From positions 3,162,001 through 3,226,000 of the forward strand of contig JAGTXZ010000003.1 of NCBI GenBank assembly GCA_018398575.1: a stretch of 64,000 nt of DNA, written 5' to 3'. Position 1 is the first letter of the stretch. Each line of letters opens with the position of its first letter. Both the position numbers and the translations under genes were made by a program. The stretch is from Ampelomyces quisqualis. Its lineage: Eukaryota > Ascomycota > Dothideomycetes > Pleosporales > Phaeosphaeriaceae. Below, piece by piece: positions 45,352 through 56,125 of the stretch. The notes under the pieces were generated by a model, which did not search any database, was not told the origin of the DNA, and saw nothing but the letters and a program-made list of their open reading frames with translations.

Positions 45352-45603
45352 GGAGACACATGGAGACTCGGAGGGCGGCGGGGGGCGCGTGGAGGCGACG
45401 CGGTCGAGAGACGCGACTATTGGCTCGAGCCCAACGCGACGCTGGGACCCACGTTCACCATGCTCGCACCACATAAACCCGGGCTAACCCCATTAGGCTA
45501 GCCCAACAGGCACAGTCGGGGCAATGGACATGGCTTGGCGCGGCACGTCGACAAGCTGACCAGCTCCGCCCGGGTCCTCTCCCCCCAATTCACTGCCGCC
45601 AAC
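45352..45603. promoter_or_regulatory. Bidirectional promoter, DNA2 / mitochondrial carrier
   Basis: 252 bp between divergent start codons. It contains ACGCGG (about 45398) and ACGCGA twice (about 45411 and 45433), imperfect forms of the MBF-type cell-cycle box, on the side nearest DNA2. Function is inferred. Confidence 0.45.
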
Positions 45604-46849
45604 ATGTCTCAAGCCGACGCCAAGCCGCTGCCCTTTGTCTACCAGTTCATGGCCGGTAAGTCTCCATCGCGGCACAAGTCCGGTGCGGCTAGCTGCCGCT
45701 CTGCATGTTGCGCCAGTGAGAGCGACGACTGACAATCCACAGGCGCCGTGGCCGGTGTGTCAGAAGTCAGTGCCCACGTTGTTGCATCATGCCATGCTAA
45801 TGTAGCATGTCCGCGTAGATTCTGATCATGTGTGGAACCCCCACATGTCCTCTTTCAAGCGACTACTGGCTGACCGTGACAGGTACCCGTTGGACGTGGT
45901 CAAGACGCGAGTGTAAGACGTCGCATCCCCCCCGCGATAACGCCATCTGAAGCCACCCAGACAGTTGCAAACCGGCACGGCCACCGGAGACGAGGCATAC
46001 AATGGCATGGTCGACTGCTTCAGGAAGATCATCAAGCATGAGGGGTATGCCTGAACACGCGACTTGTGCCAGCACATGGAGCTTGACATGTGGCAGCGCC
46101 TCGAGATTATACCGCGGCATCTCCGCACCCATCCTCATGGAAGCACCCAAGAGGTATGCCAAAGCATTGCGCCTTCCGCAACATGCCTGACGACAGCCAG
46201 GGCCACCAAGTTCGCCGCCAACGACTCCTGGGGCACCTTGTACCGCAACCTCTTCGGCGTCGCCAAAATGAACCAGTCCCTGTCCATCCTCACGGGCGCC
46301 ACCGCCGGCGCAACCGAAGCCTTTGTCGTCGTGCCCTTTGAGCTCGTCAAAATCCGCCTACAAGACCGCGCCCAGTCGCACAAGTACAACGGCATGATTG
46401 ACTGCGTGACCAAGATTGTCAAGCAAGAAGGTCCCCTCACGCTCTACCAGGGCCTCGAGTCGACCATGTGGCGCCACATCCTCTGGAACGCAGGATACTT
46501 TGGCTGCATATTCCAGGTGCGCGCGCTGTTGCCTGCTGCGACGAGCAAAAAGGGCCAGATTACGAATGATTTGATCTCGGGCGCTGTTGGTGGAACAGTC
46601 GGAACCATTCTCAACACCCCCATGGATGTGGTCAAGTCGCGCATTCAAAACTCGCCAAAGGTCCCGGGCCAGCTGCCCAAGTACAACTGGGCATGGCCTG
46701 CGCTCGGCACGGTCGCGAGGGAAGAGGGCTTCGGCGCACTGTACAAGGGCTTCTTGCCCAAGGTGCTGCGACTGGGTCCTGGCGGAGGAATCCTGCTCGT
46801 CGTCTTCACAGGCGTCATGGATTTCTTCCGCAAGATGCGCGAACAATAG
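45604..46849 (+). CDS. Mitochondrial 2-oxodicarboxylate carrier (Odc1/Odc2 family)
   Basis: Inner-membrane carrier exchanging 2-oxoglutarate/2-oxoadipate for other dicarboxylates, which links lysine and glutamate metabolism across the membrane. At least six exons: 45604-45655, 45743-45765, then short exons that restore the first carrier motif MYPLDVVKTRV and QLQTGTATGDEAYNGMVDCF, and a long last part. The three repeats are seen as PLDVVKTR, PFELVKIRLQDRAQSHKYNG and PMDVVKSRIQNSPK, each the PX(D/E)XX(K/R)X(K/R) signature, with the matching EG...LYQG/LYKG halves. The N-terminus MSQADAKPLPFVYQFMAGAV has no presequence, as usual for carriers. Exon borders in 45766-46200 are several and short; those I checked are GT-AG and in phase. 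It converges with the MAPKKK gene. Confidence 0.9.
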
Positions 46850-47123
46850 ACTGCAAGAGTGTGCGCGCGGGGGCAGAGAGAAACAAAAAAAGGGTCATGC
46901 GCGCGAGGAGAGCGAGAGAAGAGAGAAATCATTCTAGCTTCGCACGCACTAGATACATTGCACACCGAACCCAACGTCCATCTCACCTGCTACCGCGACT
47001 CCACACCACGCACATCCCGTCGTCACGGGGATCAATCCCAGTCCATCGAATCCAAAAAAAAGTCAAGGGACCACACGGCCTTGTCCGACCCAATCATTGC
47101 TATATACTTGAATTCCGTCCAGA

Positions 47124-47125
<2 letters not shown>

Positions 47126-47155
<30 letters not shown>
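47126..47155. repeat. (GT)15 microsatellite
   Basis: Fifteen uninterrupted GT units in the tail-to-tail gap between the carrier and MAPKKK genes, probably in one 3' UTR. A likely polymorphic marker. Confidence 0.95.
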
Positions 47156-47157
<2 letters not shown>

Positions 47158-47402
47158 TGCATGCATGCACAAATTCCAACCCCCAAAACAAGCGTGATGA
47201 ACAACGATCCAATCCCATAGTATATATTTCCCATTACCAACTCCCATCGCTTATGCAGCAGCAGCAAAAAAAAACAAAAAACATACTGGCGCTAGGTTGC
47301 CCATGGAGGTGGTGGAGGCTTGCAGGACAGAAGACGTTTCCAAAAACGAAGCAGCGAAATAGAGCAGAGAAAAAGAGCCATACCGCAGTGTGTGGGGTGG
47401 GT

Positions 47403-47454
47403 AAGTAAAGTAAAGTAAGGTAAAGCAGAGTAAAGCAGAGTAAAGCAAAGCAAA
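47403..47454. repeat. Purine-rich GTAAA/GCAGA minisatellite
   Basis: Imperfect tandem copies of GTAAA and GTAAAGCAGA units in the 3' flank of the MAPKKK gene. Confidence 0.75.
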
Positions 47455-47518
47455 TCTCAAGGGGCGATAAATCTAAAGGGGCGATACAAAAACAACGAGC
47501 AGCAGAATGATGCGCAGC

Positions 47519-50500
47519 TCAACAAGAACTGCCGCCAAACGAACTATTCTGCCTCGAACTAACGGGCGTGCTCCCCAGACTTCCAGGATCGGTACTCGGC
47601 GTCGCCGGCTCCAAGCTCAGCTGCGCCCTGAGCATCATGATCCACTCGTGCTGCAGCAGCTCCACGGCCGACGCGCGTTTGCCCGGGTCGCGCTCAAAGC
47701 ACTTTTTCAAAAAGTCAATGCCAATGTCGCTGAGCTGGTCTTTGCCGGGGAGTTGCGGCGGATCGCCCTGCGCAATGTGGTACATGATGGCCCACTCGTT
47801 GTCCATGGATGCCCAGGGTCGCCGGCCCGTTGCCATTTCGAGAATCACGCAGCCCAGGCTCCACACGTCGACGGCACCGTGCCGGCCCGTCGAACCCCCG
47901 CGGATGACTTCGGGAGACATGTACATTGGTGTGCCCGTCATGGAGCGCTGGCGGCCTTGGCGGGTTGCTGTGTTGTCTGCGGCGAGGGTCCGGCCTTGGC
48001 GCGCGATGAGTTTGGCTGCGCCAAAGTCGACGTATTTTATTACGCCGTTGTGGTCGAGGAGAATGTCTGGCCCAGGCGTTAGCGAGGAGTAAAGGCATGG
48101 AAGTGATGCAATGAAACCAAGGAAGGGACAAGGGACGTACTCTCGGGCTTGATATCTCGATGCACGACGCCCGAGTCGTGGAGATAGGCCAGTCCTTCCA
48201 ACATCTGAAGCGCGTAGACCATGATAACTGTTTCATCCTCAATGCGTCCGTGCTCCAATAAGCCAGCCAGCGATCCGCCAGAGCAGTATTCCATGAAGAT
48301 ATACACCTTATCTCTATGCGGTTCAATACCATAGTACGACACAATATTCGGGTGATCAAGAACCTGCAACACACCCATTTCATCTCTAATTTGTGCGACA
48401 ATGGTGGGAATAAGTTGCGGATCCTGGAGACGGATTTCCTTGACGGCCATGAGGTGGCCAGAGTCGAGGTTCATGGCGGCGTACACGGATCCAAAGGTAC
48501 CGCCGCCGACAAATTGGCCTTGCTGCCATCGCACCGTGACGTTTGTAGCCGACGAGGAGAGGTAAGTCAGTGCTCGATCGGCTTCGTTAGAGTCTTCCAA
48601 CACCCTACCCAGGGCTTGACGTTCAGCTTCCTTCTCCTTTCTGAACGAGTCGATTTCCTCGAGGCGCTGCATCCACTGCATCTGCGTCAATTCGATCGAC
48701 TCTTCGTCGTCCTTGGAGTTCTTCGGGTCCAGCAGGTTCTTGCCGGCAATAGCGTTCAGACGTTGCCTCTCCGCTTGTGCTGCAATAGTGGATCGGGCGC
48801 CCATGATGTCGAAATGCGAGATGAGCACTGACATGCAGCCGGCTACCTTGGCCCGCAGTCTTGAATATTCCTCATCACTGATTGATAGAATGTTCTGCCC
48901 ACGAGTCATCATCATGGCGAACTCAAGAGCTACTACAGCCCATCGGAACGTCTTGCGATCAGACGCAATGCAGTCATCGCAGATGAAACTGACCCAATCC
49001 AGAGCAAGTCTGGTGAGCTTAATGTTGTTCATCGCACGACGATTGTAATCCATGTATAGCACCGAACGTTGACCAAACTCGGTGGCGAAAGCGAAGCAGG
49101 TCTGGATAAGATCCTGACAGTCGAGGCCTTGAGTCTGGCGGCGGACAATCTCGACGCTATCCATGATGGTGTTGGAAAGCTTGTAAGCTGTCTTCTTGAT
49201 CTTTTGCAATTCCTGATTGACACGCGGCAGGTTGGCACGCTGGTCGATCAAGGTGTGTAGCTCCATGTTGATGCACTGCAGGAAGGAGAGGTTAGCATTC
49301 GCTAGACGTTGCTGCGAGCCATCTGCAACGAGGCGTAATCTGCCAGGCTTGAGGTCGAGGTGAGGCTCCAGGATGTTCGCTTGTATCTTGGTGCCGGGCC
49401 AGTAGAGTGCGTCTTCTGGTCTGATGATGAGAACATAAGGATTTGACAGATCCTCTGGCGCTTCTTCCGCGTGGTAGCAGGTGGTGAGGAGCGACTGGAT
49501 ATCCTGTGGTCTGTCTTGTAGTGCCGGCGATGCGATGATGTACACGTCCTGGTTGTTGCCACCGATAGTCTCAACGAGAAAATGCCGAGTATGAACTAGA
49601 GCCTCATACAGGTCGCTCAGCTGCTCCTCGTCCAGATCGATGTGTGTGATGTTGTACTCTGTGCAGTTCTCAAATCGCTGAGTGAGAATCCTGGAGAAAC
49701 GGAACAGCTTACGCTGCCGCACACGGACAGAATCTAGAATCTGCTTGTATCGTTTCTCCATTTCCGAACCGGTAAGCTCATCCGGTCGGCGCTGGAGCTC
49801 TCTCTCAAAATGGGCGCTGAGGCGAGTAAGCGACTTGGATGTGAGAACGCTAAACTGCTCAGCAGTCTCGACGTCGCCGCCTTGCAGCTGCCTGCCGAGC
49901 TTGTTGCAAAAGTCCCATTCCTGCTCGAGAATCTCGGCCTCCTTGAACGTGTTCTTATTGGCAGCCAGCTTCCAGTTCAGCATGCGGAAGTAAAACTTCA
50001 AGGCATCCAGAACGACAGTGTCGAAGTTCTCCTCGATGCAGGGCGGCAGGTCCCAGCCGGGCTCGGGTCGTGAGATGACGAGGTAGCTTTCCTTGACCTG
50101 GCCGGCCATGGCGAGGAGAATCTGAAACTGCGCAATCATCTGCTCGGCCATCATGACGCCCTGCTGGGATGGGTCCTTGATCTTCTTGGCGTACGTCAGA
50201 CGGACGCGGATGATTTCCTGCAGAAGACGGGACGGGAAGTTGATGAGGGTGAGCAGCTCCTCGATGTAGGGCGGGAGATGGCGGTCGGCAAAGCCCTCGG
50301 CGTTGGCGATGAGCGTCGTCTTCGCCTTGAGGATGACCTTCTCGAGCGGCTGCAGCAGGTTCGTCTCGCCCTGCAGCGACTTGAGCCCGTCTTCCTTGAG
50401 GATGCGGTCGATGAACGAGGACTCGTCGGTGAGATGGTGGTCCTGGGAGGAGCGCGGGCGGGCCATGTTGAAGTCGAGCTCCTCGTTGCCGACCCATTTC

Positions 50501-51462
50501 TTCAGGATGGACATTTCCGTGTTGATGAGGGCGATGGTGTTGTGCCAGGCGATGACGGCGTCGCAGGCGTCGCGGTAGGGCTGCGAGGCGGCGCGCGGGT
50601 AGGCGGCCTCGAGGGCCTGGCGCGTGGGATACAGGCTCTCGACCTTTTCGATGGTCTTGACAATGTCCTCGACCTGCTGGGCGGCCGTCTGGCCGGCGGC
50701 GGCGGCGCCCTCGACCTCGAACGACACGATGCTCTCGAGGTGGGCGCGGATCTTGGCGCGGGCGTCTTCGACGATGCGGCGCTGGGCCTGCAGCGAGCGG
50801 CCGCAGACGCGGGCGCGCACGCCCATCCAGACCTCGGCCTTCATGGTGCTGTCGCCCTGCTGCTCGGTGCTGCCGATCAGGCGCTTCTTCTCCTGCTTGA
50901 CCACGTCGCCCGTCAGCACGCTGGCCAGCATGGCGTGCCACTCGAGGCGCTCGCGGTTGGCGGGGATCTTGAGCTCCTCGACCGACGGCTGCATGTCGTC
51001 GTTGCCATAGTACAGCAGCGTCTCCTGGTCGTAGGGGTCGTTGTCGACGTACTCGGCGGTGCTGGGCGACTCGCCGTCCGAGTCGGAGCCGGTGCTGTAG
51101 CCGAGGCTGGGCGTGCGCAGGGCCGGGTCGAAGAAGTCGTCGTGGTCGTTTTCCTGCCGGATGCGCTGCACGTACGCCTTTTCCTGCGCGCGGTAGTCGG
51201 CGTTGGGGTTGTTGGGGTTGCGGCGGGCGCGCGAGGCCGACGCAGTGCGGGGACGGTGGGCCGAGGACGCGAGCGAGAACTGCTGGGGGCGGCGGGCGGG
51301 CGCATATGCGTTGGACGGCGTGCGCACGGCGGCAGGGCGTGGCGGGCGCGACGAGGCCGGGGCCCTGCTGCTGTCGTCGACGGGCCGGGACTGGTACTCG
51401 TCGTCGCCCGACGACTCGCAGCTCTCGGCGCGCGCGCGGCTGTTGGCGACGACGTCGGCCAT
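47519..51462 (-). CDS. MAP kinase kinase kinase Ssk2/SskB (HOG pathway)
   Basis: Cytosolic kinase that activates the Pbs2-type MAPKK in the high-osmolarity/stress pathway, itself switched on by the Ssk1 response regulator. Exon 1 48141-51462, a 74-bp intron (48067-48140) and exon 2 47519-48066 give 1289 aa, the usual length. The first 120 residues are disordered. A long conserved N-terminal half follows (YDQETLLYYGNDDMQPSVEE, DPSQQGVMMAEQMIAQFQIL, EYNITHIDLDEEQLSDLYEA) that binds Ssk1 in homologues. The kinase domain is in the last about 300 residues: glycine loop VGGGTFGSVYAA, lysine in MAVKEI, HRDIKPEN (split by the intron), DFGAAK, the activation-loop end GTPMYMSPEVIRG and DVWSLGCVILEMATGRRPW. 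The tail ends SSRQNSSFGGSSC. Confidence 0.94.
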
Positions 51463-51630
51463 GGTGGGTGGTGCCAGACCGAGGGTGGTGGTGGGAGTGG
51501 TGGTGGTGGTGGTGAAGCCATGGTGACAAGGAGGGGGTACCAGGTAGTCTCACGCCAGCGGTGCACGTGACCGTCGTATACCGTATCCGTGTTCCGTATA
51601 CCGTATCGTGTGTACATGTACTCTATTCGG

Positions 51631-51648
51631 TACCGAGTATACTCGGTA
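51631..51648. repeat. 18-bp perfect palindrome
   Basis: TACCGAGTATACTCGGTA reads the same on both strands. It lies 169 bp upstream of the MAPKKK start codon, next to repeated CGTATACCGTAT-like blocks (about 51573-51608). Confidence 0.9.
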
Positions 51649-51719
51649 AACTCGCCATGATTACAACTACCCTAGCCGAAGTATAGCCGGCGGAACTCAC
51701 GTGACACTCCGACATGACA

Positions 51720-53693
51720 TCAAATATCCCGCCTCGCCCGCTTGCTCTTGTTCCGGATCTGCTTGCCCCACCTGTACAGCGCAAACGGGATCGGGATAAA
51801 CGCCACACCCAGGAACGCCAGCAGACTGCTCGCCCAGTCAATGCCCAGCCTCTCGTACATGGCGCGTGCAAACAGCGGAAACCCAGCACCAAACGCGCTC
51901 CTCATCAGATCATTGCCGGCCAGGACACTAGCCACAGAGTCGGGATACACGTCGCTGAGGTACGGCAGCACGGCGTTGAACAGCGAAAACGCTGCCATGC
52001 CGAAGAAAGACGTCCCTACGATGGGCATGATCCAGTGAATGTCTGACCGCGCCGACCACCCAAACCAGAACAGACAGACCGGCACAAAAAAACACCCTGC
52101 CATGGCGGGAATGAGCCGTTTCTCAGGCTCAATGTTGCCGTTCTCGTCGAATTGCTTTTCCTGGTACAAGTAGAGCCATGCGAAGAGGACGCTGCAGCCA
52201 ATCAGCGTCCCGACGAGTATGCCGAGGAAGGCAACCCCCTCGATGCCCAAACTGAAGCCGTAGATGCCGGTGAAAACCAGCGGGAACGACTCAAACCAGA
52301 TGTACCTTTGACATAGTTAGAACATCATCAATGTATCCTCTTTCTCGCCGACTCACAAAAGGCCGTAGATGAGCGCGATGTAGAGATTGAGCAGGAAGAC
52401 AATTGGTTCTTGGAAGTTGAGCGTGATGGGCTTGACGATGGTCATGAGGACAATCTGTTTCACTGTTACCAACAAATAATCACACAACCTAACAAGACTA
52501 CTTACGTCCTTAGGTCCCATCTTCTCAGACATCATGTCCGGCTCGCAGGTAAACCTTTCATCACCTGTAATCTGGCGAAGACGGCGTGTGCGGCGATGCA
52601 GAATATTCGGCGAACTAGTCTCTGGCAGGAGAAAGAAGAGAAACACGAGGCAAAATCCCGACAGCCACATGAGCTCCCAGATAGTCCATGTCCAGCCGTA
52701 GGCTTCGACAGCGAAACCACCGACAAGAGGACCGAGAACGGGACCGCAAATAGCCCCTACGCTTTGATTAGCTAGCTGACATTGGTAAGTAAACACAGAG
52801 CGCATGTACCAATACCCCACACTGCAAGTCCATAAGCTTGTTTCTGCGGGCGATACATATCTGCAATGGTGGCACCACCTGTGGCCAGCGCAGGCGAGCC
52901 AAAGAATCCAGTCAAGAATCGGAAAGCGAGAAGCATGCCGAAGTTGACAGCCAGTGCAGTAGGGATCTGGAGCAAGACAAATATGACTATCTCGCAATTA
53001 GTCTTGCTACAGTGTATCCGCGCCGTCATACGTACCAAGAGTGCCAATGTACACCCAAAGCCTACCAATCTGCGGGATCTCGCTCATGGGCGACCAAATG
53101 ATTGGGCCGAGACCATATCCAGCGACGTAAAGCGTCAAACCGAGTGTTGCGGGGACATTGCCGACGCCGAAGACTTGCATGACGTCCATTAGACCGGGCG
53201 TGTAGATGGCCGATCCGATATACACGGAGAAAGTGAGGAAGCATATCTCGAATGTGACGAAGAACTTCTTTCCCCGGGACCAGTTTCTCGGGTTCTGTTT
53301 GCGACTTGGTTAGGCATGTTTGGCAATTGAACGAGTGGGGGCAGAACATACCTGAGCGTCATCGTCTCCGTACCAGTCGACAACATGCTTGTCCTTGCCC
53401 TTCTCCGGATCGACTCTGACTCCACTAGCAGCATTGTGTCCAGCACCGACTTCAGTTCGCGCCGACGAGTTCGAGTCTCGCGCACGCACCCCTCGCGCGT
53501 TGTTAAGGTCCTGCGATTCCTCTTCTGGCGGTTCTACAGTGCCGTGATGAGCCATGTACCCCGACTTCTCTTCGTGGACATATTTCTTCCATAGTTCAGG
53601 GTCGCGTTCCTCGGGATACTGGAACAATTTGTTGCGCGTGACAAGGCGCACCATGTGGCCGAAAGGCGAGTCACGGATGAGGTCTGCCACCAT
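51720..53693 (-). CDS. MFS drug/polyamine antiporter, Flr1-like (DHA1 family)
   Basis: Probable plasma-membrane proton antiporter exporting drugs or other small toxic compounds. About seven exons; the first (from ATG 53693) encodes a long charged cytosolic N-terminus (MVADLIRDSPFGHMVRLVTR, VDWYGDDDAQ). It is followed by NPRNWSRGKKFFVTFEICFL, the standard lead-in to helix 1. Family motifs: GLGPIIWSPMSEIPQIGR, FRFLTGFFGSPALATGGATI, DMYRPQKQAYGLAVWGIG, GPVLGPLVGGFAVEAYGWTW and the loop after helix 6 (FLLPETSSPNILHRRTRRLR). The last exons give YIWFESFPLVFTGIYGF to LYRWGKQIRNKSKRARRDI. The motif WGxxxGPxxGPxxGGF marks DHA1 exporters. Exon borders of the short middle exons were not all checked. No cluster partner is obvious. 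Confidence 0.88.
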
Positions 53694-55368
53694 AATTGCT
53701 TTCCCACTTCGACAGTGATGCTGCACTCGGTTTGAAGAGGAAGGATATGCGAGAAGTCTTCTTCCAGATAAAACGGCCTTCAATGTCATTATAAACTCAT
53801 CAGTTCGTGACATCATCATCTTCCACAGCACTAAAATTTCTCATCATATTGAGAATCATCGAGCTCCGAGCTAGATTAAGCCTTTTCAGAGCCTAGCACG
53901 GCTGGAAAGCTTAATCAGACACGCTTTTGTCTGATATGTGCGATTATTGGGTGAGACGATAGAAAAGTCCATGACGATGGCGCCCGGCTGAGTCCGGCGC
54001 TACATTGCGGGATCTGGCGTCTGACGTCAAGTTAGACTTTGACAAAACAATGTTCACGGATACTGCGGATAGAGGCGCGATGGGAGATCAGAATAGTGTC
54101 GAGATGTAGCGCTGTAAAATGCGATGGGGTGGGCCTGATTAGTGTCCAGTGTGGTCTGTCTGGACGTAGTGCCAAGAGCTTTCGATCAGCTGCGTGACGT
54201 GCTTGATCTTGAACAGCGTGATGAGAAGTCCATTACTAAAATATATTAGTGTGGTGTTGCACAGGTTGAGAACAGTTGAGGTCGCGGTCCAGCTTTGGGA
54301 TTCCTGATGCAGGGTCACCACTCGCTTCCGTCTTTCTTCGAAGCTGGTCACGACTACCGGCGCAGCAAAAAAACTCTCCTTTCAATAGACTCAACTGGAC
54401 AGTCTCATCGAAATGCTCACAGACAATGTACAACCCGCACATCGCGCGATCGGCACAGTACCTGTGGGCCGACTGCCTGCAGGCTGCATATGTGGTTCAG
54501 CACCCAATCGGGATCAACATAGTTGATGTGTCCAAGGCACTACACCAGTCACATCGTGTGCTTGTAAATATCGCAAGCTTGTTGGGTACTCCTTGACTTT
54601 GGCCTAGCTTCTACTTCGAGTCACCCCTGGGCCCTTACCTTGATGGGCGTACCACACACACGCATGTGGCGTGTTGTATCTGGTCATCTACCACTGCGAG
54701 TATGGTATCTCGATAAGCGATAGGGAAGTGAGGCAGATAATGACGCTGCAAGGCTAGAAATGACCTCGAGGACTAAGCTCAAGAGCCAGATGGAAGAATG
54801 AAGCTGCGACGCAAGAGCTGGACTCTATGACCGTACAAAGCGCCAGTGGAATGGAAAGTGTATGAATCTCTGCGCAATGAAGGGACTGCGACGAGGATGC
54901 AGCTGGGATGATGGATAGATAAAGCAGCGCGACGCCTCTGCGATGTAACCTTTAGTAGCGAGCGAATAGCACACTGGCTTTTGGACCTCAGTGACAAGAA
55001 GAAGCTGGGAGTGAAGGATCGGCTCAACGACAGCGCACAAGTCTACAAGCTAGGATAGCAGCGCTCGGAATTGAATGAGCGCAGAGGACGGCGAGAACGA
55101 GGAGAACGTGACTGCAACACCCTGCAGCGCGCTTCGCATGAGGAGGGTTGAGAAGAGAGAGATTGAAGAGGGCCATCAGGCAAGCAAGTCTGGCAAACGC
55201 GTTCCAGAACACTGTGTCGCGAAGAACCAAGATCACTGTGAGGCAAGGAAGGAAGATGCAAGCAGAGGGAGAGGCAAGCAAAGGAAGATTCAAGCAAATG
55301 AGAGAAGATTGTAGGCAGTTGATTCATTGATGTTGTTTGTTTCCTTCAGATCCTTCCATGTCAACCAG

Positions 55369-55443
55369 ATGATGTTTCAGTCCTTGATGTTCCAGTCCAT
55401 GATGTTCCAATCCATGATGCTCCAATCCATGATGTTCCAACCA
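55369..55443. repeat. 15-bp tandem repeat, five copies
   Basis: Five units close to ATGATGTTCCAATCC, in register, with one to three changes between units. One plus-strand frame reads M-M-F-Q-S repeats, but the surrounding frame is short, so I do not treat it as coding. Confidence 0.85.
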
Positions 55444-56026
55444 ATGTTCAAATCCTTCACAAGAGACCAAGCCATGGAGTGTTCCAACCAATCATCGACA
55501 CATCCAACCACAAACCAACCAAAGACCAGAAGATTCAGCTGCATTCTTGAGTTGACCTGAGCCGAAGCCGCCATCAAGAGTGTGCAGGAGCAGCTTTGAT
55601 GATCAAAGGAAACCAACTCGGACGAAGTCAACGGACAGTTGGATCCAGACAAGCATATGGTAGGCCACGTACAAAGACGCTCTGTCCTCCAGCACCATAC
55701 GATGTCATGTCATGATCAGCTGCAACCAAGTCTCGAAAGACTTCGAATCGCAATACTGAGTCTGAAGAAGGAGTGTGAGAAGGTGAGTGAAGTGACATAC
55801 CAAGTCTTGTTGTCGAAAGCCAAAACTCCAAGCACGTAGGAACCCTGCAGCCTTGTCTGCATCCTGTGACTCCAACTGATGTTCATCGGGTTTCGAACTC
55901 AGAAAGTCGCTGAGCCCAGAGCCTACATCTAGGTCATCTGTCCGTGTTCGAAGTGGTGGAAGGGTTTCGATCGAGCAAGAGCTGGTTCAGGGATGCCGGT
56001 GAGGTTGTGTCGGTGTCATGAGGATG

Positions 56027-56125
56027 ACTTGGTGTGATGTGAGTCGATGCATGTTGATGTGTCATGGTGACATGAAGTGAAGATGTTGATGCATGTTGAT
56101 GTGATGTGATGTTGAAGTGAAGGTA
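56027..56125. repeat. TG-rich degenerate repeat
   Basis: Repeated GATGCATGTTGATGTG-like blocks mixed with GATGTGATG and GAAGTGAAG units. Low complexity, no gene. Confidence 0.6.

Noticed and set aside
49955..51570. Long frames (532 codons minus, 430 codons plus) over the MAPKKK 5' part
   Set aside because: Shadows of a GC-rich real exon; compositions are Arg/Pro or Gly/Val repeats without domains.
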